Made by a program: the position numbers and the translations under genes. From NCBI RefSeq assembly GCF_000001735.4, contig NC_003075.7, forward strand, positions 3,597,001 through 3,661,000: a stretch of 64,000 bases of DNA, read 5' to 3'. This DNA comes from Arabidopsis thaliana. Taxonomy: Eukaryota; Streptophyta; Magnoliopsida; Brassicales; Brassicaceae. Shown piece by piece: positions 44,181 through 54,107 of this stretch (its first letter is position 1; every line of letters starts with the position of its first letter). The notes under the pieces were generated by a model that did not search any database, was not told the origin of the DNA, and was given only the letters and a program-made list of their open reading frames with translations.

Positions 44181-44880
44181 AGTGCAGTTTTTGGTAGAGG
44201 AAGATTGGATTCTAGTAGATCAGGAAACGATAGTCTTCATAACTAGTTGGCCAACACCTAAGAGCGCTACTGAGGTCCGTAGTTTTTTGGGATTGTTAGG
44301 TTACTATCGAAAGTTCATAGAGGGATTTGCTAGCATAGCTAAGCCAATGACTCGACTCACTGGGAAGGATGTGAAGTTCAAATGGACTGAAGTGTGTGGG
44401 AACAGCTTTCAAAAGTTAAAGGGGTATTTGACAGAAATACGAATACTCGTAGTACCAAAGACATGGGTACCTTATGTGGTGTATATAGACGCATCGGGAA
44501 TTGAATTAGGGTGTGTGTTGATGCAAGGTGAGAGGGTTATCGCTTCTGCGTCGAGACAGCTGAGACGACACGAGGTTAATTATCCTACTAATGATTTAGA
44601 GTTAGCAGCTGTAGTCTTTGCTTTAAAGATTTTGCGAGCATACCTCGATGAGAAGAAGGTTCAATTATTTACAGACCATAAAAGTCTGAGGTATATCTTC
44701 ACTCAATCAGACCTTAATCTCAGGTAGAGGAGATGGATGGAATTGTTAGCAAATTATGACTTGGATATTGCCTACCGTCCAGGAAAGGCTAATCAGTTTG
44801 ATGATACCTTGAGTAGGCGTAGAAGTGATGTCTCTAGTGAGAAAGAGATACGAGATCTAGAAGACACATATTTTCTCTGA
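44181..44880 (+). pseudogene. Chromovirus RT end and RNase H
   Basis: [99 protein letters not shown]. RNase H Asp/Glu context is kept up to 44727; a TAG follows at 44725, then [20 protein letters not shown]. Confidence 0.85.
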
Positions 44881-46000
44881 TTATTTGTGCGACCTCAGCT
44901 TAAGAAGACGTTGTTGGATTAGAAGATGTGAATCAGGCAGACTTATTGTGGAGAATCCAGGAAGCACAAAAATTTGATGCCGATTTGAAAAAGGCGATGG
45001 AAAACAAAGTTGAGGGATTCCACACTGTGGAGAATGGTATGTTCATGTATAAAAGCCGAGTTCGGGTGCCAGGTGATAAGGGTCTAAGGGATGCGATCTT
45101 GGCAACGGCTCATAGTTCGCGGTTCTTAGTTCACCCTAGGACGACTAGTATGTACCACGATCTAAAGCGGTATTACAATTGGAATAATATGAAACGTGAT
45201 GTGGCTGCTTGGGTATCGAAGTGTCAGACTTGTCAGTAAGTAAAAATAGAGAATAAGGTTCTGAGTGGTTTACTCTAGAATTTACCTCTACAAGAGTGGA
45301 AATGGGATATGATAACAATGAATTTTATTACAGGGCTTCCAACGACTACTGGCGGCAAGAATGCTATTTGGGTGATCGTGGACCGACTCACCAACACAGC
45401 TCAGTTCTTGGCCATTAAGAAAACAGACAGTGCAAATATCTTAGCCCAGTTGTACCTAGACAAGATTGTTTAAAAGCATCAGGTGCCAGTAAGCATTGTG
45501 TCATTGAGATCTAAAATTTACATCTATATTCTGGCAGGCTTTCCTAAAGGCTTTGGGAAGAAAGGTACGTCTCAGTACTGCATACCATCCTCAGACAAAC
45601 AGACATGTTGAGGGCTTGTGTACTATACTGGGAAGAAAATTGGCTAAAGTACCTACCATTGGTGGAATTTGCGTACAACAACAGTTATCCCTCCGGTATA
45701 TGAATGCCACCATATGAGGCTCTATATGGTAGGCCATGTCGTACCCCACTCTATTGGACTGAAGTTAGGGAGCGTAAAAAGCTAGAGCCAGAAATGGTCA
45801 AAGAGACTATAAAGCATGTGGATTTGTTTCGAGATAGGCTAAAGGAAGCCCATGACAGACATAAGAGTTATGCCGACAAGCGTAGGAAGGATTTGGAAGT
45901 TGTAGTTTACTTGAAAATGAGGATATTTAGTGGAGCATATAAAACAAGAAAGTTGAGAAAGCTTAAGCCAATATATATGGGGTCCTATGTCATTACATAG
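44881..46000 (+). pseudogene. Chromovirus integrase
   Basis: HHCC finger: AHSSRFLVHPRTTSMYHDLK and WVSKCQTCQ (44928-45239), the first His context intact. Core is heavily decayed: WDMITMNFITGLP has Asn for the first catalytic Asp, and VSLRSKIYI lacks the second. C-terminal MPPYEALYGRPCRTPLYWTE (45704) and DRLKEAHDRHKSYADKRRKD are recognisable. Several frameshifts. Confidence 0.82.
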
Positions 46001-46337
46001 CGGATTGGGGCTGTAGCTTATCATTTGGCATTACCCCTAGAGCTATCAAGCTTCCATGATGTTACATAGCGGATTGCCAAACCCACATGCTGATTTAAAT
46101 TGGAACTTGACTACTTTAAGTAGACCCGTGGAAATTTTGGACCGTCAAGAAACAGAAGATCAAGGGAAGATCATAAAGTAAATGAAAGTATGTTGGGAAA
46201 GAGACGGGATTCGAGATGAGACTTGGGAATAAAAAAAACAGATGAAGGTGGACTACCCAGATCTTTTGAAGGACAAAAGTGAAGAACAAGGTGACAAATC
46301 AAATTTGGAGACGAATTCCATTGTAGTTAGGAAGAAT
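46001..46337 (+). pseudogene. Chromovirus C-terminal chromodomain-like block
   Basis: Reads YHLALPLELSSFHDV, then MKVCWERDGIRDETWE and KKQMKVDYPDLLKD (46180-46275) with stops. The VxWxxxxxxDETWE pattern is the integrase-fused chromodomain tail of Tekay/Del-like chromoviruses. Confidence 0.65.
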
Positions 46338-46703
46338 TGTAACGATCCAAATTTTTGGATTAAACCTGAACCAAACCCTATGATTCCCACGAGTGTATAA
46401 AAGAAAGACACAAGCCTCAAAACAAGCCTCAAAAATGGTTGGCCATCAAGTTACACCGTAAGCCTCGCATCCTGGTTTTGAGTCTCAATTTCTCATAGGT
46501 TTGATCGAGTCCTAACTCGAACCTCGTTTGTGGCCTGTTATAACACCACCCAAGTCACCGAAGACTTTCGTCGTGGTGAGTTTGTGCGGCCTTATGATTG
46601 TCACTGGAACGATAAAACCATCACTTAATCTTGATTCCAATCTCTGTTTTTGTTATGGATTGTTGTATCAATCTAATTAGTGAAAGCTGGAATCATCACA
46701 GAT
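46338..46703 (+). repeat. Chromovirus 3' LTR, truncated
   Basis: Begins TGTAACGATCC and follows the 5' LTR (17730-18135), with an internal deletion near the start, up to GGAATCATCACAGAT at 46703. Sequence then changes to a copia LTR. Confidence 0.8.
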
Positions 46704-46716
46704 ATTGGTATAGAAA

Positions 46717-46863
46717 TGTGGTTAGTGTAATCCGGGAAATCAAGTGTGATAACCGGAACACTCCACTATAAATAGAATCTTTGACTGTGATCAATACTCA
46801 AGAGAAATAACAGAAAGTTTGTTAGATTCTATGTTTGTTATTCGATCTTCTCTTCATCTAACA
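46717..46863 (+). repeat. Copia LTR (probably partial)
   Basis: Ends TCATCTAACA directly before a PBS (TGGTATCAGAGC, 46864-46875). Contains a TATA box CTATAAATAG at about 46767. The start TGTGGTTAG at 46717 is only a candidate, since the end TCTAACA would normally pair with TGTTAGA. Confidence 0.6.
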
Positions 46864-47004
46864 TGGTATCAGAGCGTTGACCTCCAAAGCTCGACTGATT
46901 CTCTGATCATCGAGTTTTTCTTTCATAGAGCTCTTAGATTCTTCCGTTTCATCATCAAAAATCCGATTGAATCATCTCAAAACCAGCTGTGAAAACTTTA
47001 GATC

Positions 47005-49500
47005 TTGCGATGGTTTCCGTTAAACGATTATGACGTCGTCCAAGAAGATCGAGCAAAGAATCAGATTAGAAGATTCAAAATAGAACTTCATCTTCACCGA
47101 TTGCACCAATTTCTTCCCCGATTCCACCAATTCCACCAATTCCACCAATTTATTTTCCATTTCAATAGAATTTCACAAACAAGACCGACGATTCCTGAAT
47201 TCAATTTCAACGATTCTCATTAGACTCCATATGCGTTATCGAATGGCGATAATCCAGGAAAAACAATTGTTTCCGAGGTACTTAATGGCTCAAACTTCTC
47301 TTCTTGGAAAATTGCGATGTTTGTTGCCTTAGATGCTAAGAACAAGTTTGATTTTGTTGACGGAACCTTAAGAAGACCTTCTAAATCTGATCCTAGCTTT
47401 AGAGTTTGGTCACGATGCAATAGTATGGTCAAGTTTTGGTTATTGAATTCTGTTACTAAGGAGATTTACAAGAGTATTCTGCGTTTTAATGATGGTGCTG
47501 AAACTTGGAAAGATTTGACCTCAAGATTTCATATCACCTATCTTCCAAGTTCTTACCAATTGACACAACAAATTTGGAACTTACAACAAGGATCAACAGT
47601 CTTTCTGAGTATTATATTGCCTTGAAGACTTTATGGGATGATTTGGATGAAGCTATGATGCTTGTTTTATTTCGCCTCAGGCTTTTACCTAAAAGACCAC
47701 ACGACTACTGCAAGTGCACAGTATATCGGAGTAGTATTTGAGGATCTAATCCACAGGGAGTGTAGCTACAAGGAAGAATTCAAGTTAGGTAACCTGGATC
47801 AAGACAAACGAAAGAGTGGAGGTTGTTGTATGCAGTGAGAATAAGTAAAGAATGCAGAGAAAGTAAGAAAAAAGCGATAAAACGAAACTAAAGAAAAGGC
47901 AATGAAAGTAGAAGGCGATAAAAAGAGCGGTGTAAAACAAGTAAAACGAAATGCTAGGTCATTGGGCGTTTTCTCCAGGCATCATGGTTCAATGTAAGGG
48001 TATAGATTTCAATTAAGGTGATAACATGGTTAGGTTTGTTTACTTCCAAATTCTTGGACATACGAAATTCTATCAAGACCAGCTAACCCTAACGGCTAGT
48101 AGGTGAAAGCCGATTATTCTCACTAATATTTTGCGTACTCAGTTTCCCTAACGGCAAGTAGGTGCGAATATGGTTTCAAAATACAAGATCAAAGTATTAA
48201 GTTCATATTCGATTCTAGTCCGTAAGTCCCTATCACTCAGCGGGCGTGCAACGGTTAAAGTTTCTTAGATAACCGTTGAGCTAGTTAAGGCAAATATACA
48301 AGATTCTACGAAGTATAAAATACCTAAGCTCATGTACTACGTGGCGTTCCGGACATACATGCATTACGATTAAACTCAACTAAAAAGAATAGTGTAAACG
48401 ATCAAACAAAACCATATAAACCACCAACGTAAATCAGTTCTAAAGTCCCCATGAACGCCCTTCGAAACCCCCCTAAAACTTAACTAGAGATCTACTCACA
48501 CATATTCAAAGAACACAACATCATATGAATAAGAAATTGCATAAAAAAGAGTGAGTATAGAAAAGGGTTTAGAGATCTTCTTTGGAAATCCAAAGCTTGA
48601 TAAATCTTCTTCCATTTTCAAGTAGAGAATAGAAATTGAACAGAAAAGAGAGAACTAATGAAGAACAAGAGAGGGGCGACTTTTAGGCAGTGGGAGGCGC
48701 AGGAGGCAGCCTGATTTTGTTGGTGGTTCTAGGGTTTCCCCTAGACTTCATATGGTCAAAGGGTAGAAACATTTTTCCGTTGATTAGTAAATGATGGGCC
48801 AAGTTCTTGGGCTTCGTAGGGATGCTGGAAGTCGGCCGCAAGAGGAAGGGAAGGAGTGGTTGTGCGCCCTAGTGGTTGGTGTAAATTCGAGGGGACCCCC
48901 GGGTCCAAGTCACCATAGCCGGCGTTTTTAAATTGATCATTTTCAAAACCGCGAATTTAGGACATGTCTTCACTCTTTGGACCATAACTTCTAAACGGCT
49001 TCATGGATTGCTTCGATTCGACCTTTAGGTTAAGCTTGACTCTTCTAGATTTCTAATGACACCAAGATACTCTCATGCCAATATCGGAAAGACCTTGTCC
49101 GGATGTCAAACATCTGAGGCACAGAAACTGTCTTGAAACGGATTTTGGTCGACTTCTTCTCCTTTTTGCATGAAAACTCATAAATCTTCCTTGAAGCTCA
49201 AATACTCGAAATATGTCATGAAGTGTCCTTTAACTTTTGATATCTCCATGGAAAACCTAATAAAAATATAGTAAAAGTGGGCAAAAATACGATGTTATCA
49301 CGCTACTTGTGTTAAAACTTGTCCGAACTATGAATGCTGCAAAGATTGTGCAAAGATTGTGAAGTTTCTTGCAGGCTTGAATGAATCATACTCAACGATT
49401 CACAGTCAAATCTTTATGAAGAAAACAATTCCAGACCTTGTAGAGATTTATAATCTTCTTGATGAAGATCACATCCAACGCAACATTATTACAGTTTCAA
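47005..49500 (+). pseudogene. Copia gag, split by a solo LTR
   Basis: Part 1 (47005-47655): PYALSNGDNPGKTIVSEVLN, SSWKIAMFVALDAKNKFDFV, SFRVWSRCNSMVKFWLLNSV, TWKDLTSRFHITYLPSSYQL, the plant copia gag (retrotransposon gag/UBN2-like) pattern. A TAG lies at 47221. Part 2 (49306-49500): AKIVKFLAGLNESYSTIHSQ and PDLVEIYNLLDEDHIQRNII. The 1645-bp solo LTR lies between. Protease, integrase, RT and RNase H are missing. The element abuts Reina gag at about 49500. Confidence 0.82.
47656..49300 (-). mobile_element. Solo LTR, Athila-like, 1645 bp
   Basis: Terminal TGATGCTTG and TGTTATCA. Target duplication AGCTA (47651-47655) versus CGCTA (49301-49305), one mismatch. No ORF of substance. Minus orientation is suggested by the start TGATAACATCGTATTTTTGC when read on that strand, similar to other Athila LTR starts. 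Confidence 0.78.
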
Positions 49501-49890
49501 GTAAAGCTAAAATGGAGTTCCTTGGATGAGCTTTCGAAGCTTGGAATGAGGTTCACGATGATAGTGGCTTGGCACAAACCTACGCCTCATGAGAAGCTTC
49601 AACCCTTCCCATGTCTCAATAGGATATGCTCCATTACGCCGCCTTGTAGTGACGATCTAATCCCACCAACTAAGAGCATAGTCGTAAAATTTGGTTGCAG
49701 CGACCTTCACGCGGTTAAGGTCAGTGTTGTTTTGACAATTGAATACAAGTTCCATTTTCTTTTCCCAATCCAAATAGGCATCCGGATCATTCTACCCATG
49801 GAAAGGTGGAACCTTCATCTTATAGCCTTGGAACAAGCTCCAAGAAAACTCGGAAAAGGAGAAATCATAAGTGAAAGTTTGAACAAAATG
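49501..49890 (-). pseudogene. Reina-like chromovirus gag fragment (Reina-1)
   Basis: Minus: MKVPPFHG, then NDPDAYLDWEKKMELVFNCQ, RVKVAATKFYDYALSWWD, GAYPIETWEGLKLLMRRRFV and PSHYHREPHSKLRKLIQGT, the Retrotrans_gag core of a Reina/CRM-type element, with TAG at the position after FHG and another after SWWD. Immediately upstream (49825-49885) is sequence shared with the Reina-2 LTR (60930-60985), so the 5' UTR and gag N-terminus are deleted. Confidence 0.75.
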
Positions 49891-50664
49891 CAAAAACGAA
49901 ATAGATTAAGAGTAATTAAGTTTGAAGATTCAAGAACACAAAGAAAAACTAAGAGATAAAAGCTAGATCCCTTGGACAAATCCCAAAGTGATCTATTTAT
50001 ACTAAAATATTGAAAACCCTATATTGACTAGAAGATAAGAGACTTGAGGCGGTTTGGAGGAGTGCTCGATCTTGGGGATCGAGTAAAGAGGGTGCTGCAA
50101 AGTCTGCGCCTCTGCCTCCATTCTCTGAGTGATCAATTGGTCGAGTAGTTGCTTCTTCCTCTCCTATTATTATGCTCAGATGTCTGGTTGAGTAGGGAAT
50201 GAGGAGGATCAGAAGACGCTTTGAATGATCAACAAGTCTTGTAGAGTGGGTTGCCCTTGATCGAGTAAACTGGTCGAGTAGAGTCTGCTGCCTTCTCTGT
50301 AACTGCCTGGATCGAGTAAACTGGTCGAGTAGATCTGCTGCCTCCTCTATAGCTGCCTGGATCGAGTAAACTGGTCGAGTAGAATCTAATGCCTCCTCTG
50401 TAGCTGTCTGGATCGAGTAAACTGGTCGAGCAGAATGCTCTGCTGCTGCTGGTTTGATAGAGTAGAGGGTCGAGTAGATTCCTTGTAAGCTCCTTCTGCA
50501 CCTTAAAACACACCAAAACATGCAATATGTATGCAAGATGATCCTAAATGCCTAAGTGTGCAAAATAAGCTAAATGTGATGCAAAATAATATGAAAAAAT
50601 GAGTGATCACTAAGGTAAATGATGATAAACACATGCCTAAAATGAGTAAAATACAGTGTTATCA
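49891..50664 (-). repeat. Athila LTR fragment in Reina-1
   Basis: Minus-strand start TGATAACACTGTATTTTACT at 50664, matching 17484 onward. Carries GGTCGAGT/ACTCGATC repeats at 50070-50470 (four near-identical units of about 60 bp with GGATCGAGTAAACTGGTCGAGTAG-like content). The left end merges with Reina LTR sequence; ORFs at 50229-50536 are repeat translations. Confidence 0.7.
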
Positions 50665-51120
50665 GCTACAAGCTGCTCCATTGGTTCAAGTTCCAAGTCT
50701 TGTCCGGCGATGGTCATATCATGCCCTCCCTCTTGAAAAAGATTTGCCCCCAAATCTGTTTCATCTACAAGAAAAGGAGATAAATGAGAAACATTTAAGC
50801 TCCAACTTATATTATACTTACCTCGAACATCAATTTGATAAGAGTTATCATTGATCCTTTTTGTAATGGTGAACGGCCCGTCGATTCTCGGCATCAATTT
50901 GCTACGTCTTTCGGCTGGGAATCGTTCCTTCCTTAAGTGAATCCACACTTGGTCGCCTTCTTCAAAGACCATGTGTCGCCGGCCCTTGTTCGCTTGTTCC
51001 ACATACTTCTTTGTTTTCTCCTCAATATTTTTCCTATCTTTCTCATGGATTTGCTGCACCGTTTCGGCTTTCGTTTTCCCATCTAAACTTGTTCTTACAC
51101 TCAAAGGTAGAGGCATTAAA
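50665..51120 (-). pseudogene. Reina-1 integrase C-terminus
   Basis: Minus: [80 protein letters not shown] and ANLFQEGG, the GPY/F-type C-terminal module. The end LEPMEQLVA is cut by the Athila LTR (compare the intact tail at 61345-61300). Confidence 0.8.
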
Positions 51121-52000
51121 TCGAAAGGATAGGCGCTAATACTTTTACCAAATTGGACTTCTCTACCATAACACTATTAAAATGCTAAACCAAAATTTCA
51201 CTAAGCGGAAAACGAATTTTTGTCATAGGCGCTAATACTTTTACCACAATAACACTATTACCGCCGCTGTTACGTTTCTTAATATATTTTGGAGACCAAA
51301 AAAAAAATTACTTGAACAAAAATAAAAAAACCTATTCTCTCCTTCTATCTCAGCCAAACAACTTGCTTTTCCTCTGTTAAAGCCAACCGCCTCTCTTCCT
51401 ACTTCTCTTTCTCAGATCTCTCTCTTTCTCCGATCTTAGATCCATCATTCTAGAAATAATCGAAGTTGTGACGAACGAGATCGAAATTGATCGAGTCACA
51501 ATCTGAATATCTCCGTTCGCTAATTAATTACATGGAATCAAGAGATTCAGATCCAAAAAGTGCTCGTCATCATCTGCGCTTTTGCAGTGAAAAGACATGA
51601 ATTCTCCTTGAAACCAACGATGAAGACGGTGAACCTCTTGGTTAAATATCGCCAAATATATTACTTCGAGAAGCAGAGATTCTATGACTCTTCTTCTTCT
51701 TTGCCTTCATACTCCTTGCAAAATGGTAAGCTATCTCAATTGGTAATTTTAGGGTTTTTAGTTTTCTTTAATTGGAAGCTTAAAAAACCAAAGGCCACTC
51801 TTAATTACGAGAAATTGTCTTATGAGCAGGGAATGTGTTTCCGTCGACTAATGAAGGATTTTAACCTCGCTCGCCCCCCAGCTCGATTCAATTTCTCGTT
51901 GGCCCCCGTTATAAGAAGAATTTGTTTTCTTTTTAAATTTACTTCAGAAAAATGGTAAAAGACCAAAACAATGTGGGCTTTTCGCGTAATTACATACCCA
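51121..52000 (+). other. Unassigned AT-rich segment, gene-like leader
   Basis: Begins with short repeats (GGCGCTAATACTTTTACC at 51132 and 51228; AACACTATTA), reminiscent of a CACTA subterminal zone, but no TIR is present. 51340-51540 is C/T-rich like a 5' leader. ORF 51560-51958 has no family I recognise. Confidence 0.3.
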
Positions 52001-53305
52001 ACCATAGTTTGGATCTAGATCCACTTATATAGGGTCGGGCTCCAATTTTTCCTTTCATTCCCCAATTCTCAACCCTAATAACTCATTTTTTTCTTTCAAC
52101 TATCTCAAAGAAGAACGTCGATTCTGTCGGAGAACCTCCGTCGTTGTCATCTGAAATCGTTTCTTCTCTCGTTTTCGCCAGCAAACTTCCTTGTCTTCCC
52201 TCTTCTCTCCGGATCAAAATCCACATTCTTCTAATTCTCTTTGAAATCCATTCCAAATCGACGTTCATCTCTTTGTAAGGTATAGATTCTCTATTCTCAG
52301 TCATTTGTTTGTTTGATTCATATATGCAATGGATTGTGTTCGGTTTTGTGTTGTGAAACGGATGGATTGTGTTCGGTTTTGTGTTGTGAAACGGATGGAT
52401 TGTGTTCGGTTTTGTGTTGTGAAATGGATGATTCGGTTTTGGATTTGTTGTACTTTTTGGTTATGAATTTCAATCTGGAATGTGTCTTTATTTTATGGTG
52501 TGTCTTTGATATTTGGATTTCTTTCTTTAGAAAGATGTAAGACTTGATTCATCGGATTTGAAATGCGTGGAATTAAAGGATGTGTGTTTATTTCTTACAA
52601 TTATGTAGATAGATAATAACAAGATCATGTGAGTTTGTATTTGGGTGTGAGTGGATTGTGAGTTTGTATTCGGATGTGTCTTTATCTGAATTATTTCTTT
52701 GATAATTTGAGATTTTTTATAAATGTTTGATATTGAATCTGTAATTTTTGTTGTAGGTACTTATTAAATGGCTATTACCAGAGGAGGAGGATCTAGTTCT
52801 AGAAGTGAAAGGGCTGCCAAAACACAAAATTAGTCTGATCCAAACCATTTAGTGTTTGCAGCTGATGTGGATAGTGACGATGAACATGAAGGGGACTGAT
52901 CGGCGAATGATCCTGTGTCTGATAATGAGGTAAGTAATAGACGTGGATGTTTGATTTTGTTTTAGTACAGTAGAGTACCAATACGTACAACTATGTTCTG
53001 GGACTAAATTTTTTGTATTAATATTGTAGGAAATAGAGATGGATTCTGATGAGGATTCCATGCCTCTTCAGCCTGAGAGATTCTTCTTTACTCCTAAAGA
53101 GTATGTAAAGACTATGAAGACTTATACAAGGTGTAACATTGCTTTCACGCTGGCTGTCATAGGGCAGAAGCTCAACGACAGAGAAAAGAGCTGGTTTATA
53201 AAGAACCGGCAGTTCAAGCATATATGGCACATGGTTAGGTCGGATAAAAATAAGGTGCAGGGTATTGTAGATGTCGGATTCACACTCAAGTATTTATTTG
53301 TTTAG
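52001..53305 (+). pseudogene. DUF1985-type gene, 5' part (Ulp1/MULE-associated?)
   Basis: Leader with TATA-like CTTATATAGGG (52023-52033), a leader intron ending at 52756, ATG at 52768 (MAITRGGGSSSRSERAAK), exon to 52929, GT-AG intron, second exon from 53030: MPLQPERFFFTPKEYVKTMK, CNIAFTLAVIGQKLNDREKS, NRQFKHIWHMVRSDKNKVQG. This resembles the DUF1985 domain found in plant transposon-borne Ulp1-like proteins. Two stops lie in exon 1 (52831 and 52897). The remainder is lost where the Tat-2 LTR begins at about 53306. Confidence 0.5.
52329..52427. repeat. 33-bp minisatellite, 3 copies
   Basis: Three tandem units beginning ATGGATTGTGTTCGG at 52329, 52362 and 52395. The first two are identical; the third differs near its end. 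Confidence 0.9.
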
Positions 53306-53768
53306 TGGGAAGGATTACTCTTGAGGACAAATACACTAGAAAGTAAATAGATGATTATAGAGAAAACTATGAGTATTGTAAAAAAAAATGTATAGCTAAT
53401 TTGCACCAAAAAATGCGTGTGTCTTTACATGGTCTTTGACCCACAATATATATCCAAAGAATTCATTTAATTCTTATTTAATTTCAATCATTCTATTAGA
53501 AACGCATCCGTTTCTAATCTTCGAATTAATTATTTGAACGTACGAATTTGAATCCACTTCGGGCCTTCTTGACTTCACCTTTCGGCCCACTCGGCCTCTC
53601 CGATCCGGGTATCCTTGACTTCGACTCCTCCCTCACTTCGTAGGCCAGCATCTCATCCATACCCTCACCTCGAGGATGCTTGTGGGCTTTCTCTCTCATG
53701 GGCTTCTTTTACCTACGTAGCAATCTTTGGCCGGATCCGAGCCCATGATGCGGGATCTGACACCAACA
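53306..53768 (-). repeat. Tat-2 3' LTR (minus), left edge approximate
   Basis: Minus-strand start TGTTGGTGTCAGATCCC at 53768, directly preceded by the PPT-like ACTTGGGGGGCTAAT (53769-53783). The left edge is not sharp. Confidence 0.55.
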
Positions 53769-54107
53769 ATTAGCCCCCCAAGTCTTTCGAAGTGTTACCC
53801 CAGTTCGGAAGGCTTTAATGCTATAAGGGCAAAGATTGCGCCAAATGATACTTTTGATTTCCCGCCCAAATTACGCGATTGCATTGATCTCGAAATTTTC
53901 CATAATTACTGATGTGACACCTGTCGCAATTATGACTGTATATTATTTATTTACTATTAAAGCGGGAAAACTCTTCCACTTCCCCCACGACTCCCAAGGC
54001 GGTTCCGTCATCATCACTGGCTCGCTTGTCATTTTATTTTTTATGCTTCTCTCTCAAAGCAAAGTTCTTTTCTTCCCTGAACCTTCAATCTTCCTACTCT
54101 CTACACA

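Larger units (their letters stand above)
17730..46703 (+). mobile_element. Chromodomain-type Ty3/gypsy (Tekay/Del-like), nested and 3'-truncated
   Basis: The 5' LTR starts TGTAACACCC at 17730, is interrupted by Athila-A (18657-40892), and resumes to 41687. Then come PBS, gag, protease, RT, RNase H, integrase, a C-terminal chromodomain-like block and a 3' LTR start (TGTAACGATCC, 46338) that breaks off at about 46703. Gene order PR-RT-RH-INT and the C-terminal block identify a chromovirus. The pol has many stops. Confidence 0.82.

Noticed and set aside
51121-51300. Left end of a CACTA element
   Set aside because: Repeats look subterminal but no CACTA terminus or TSD could be found.
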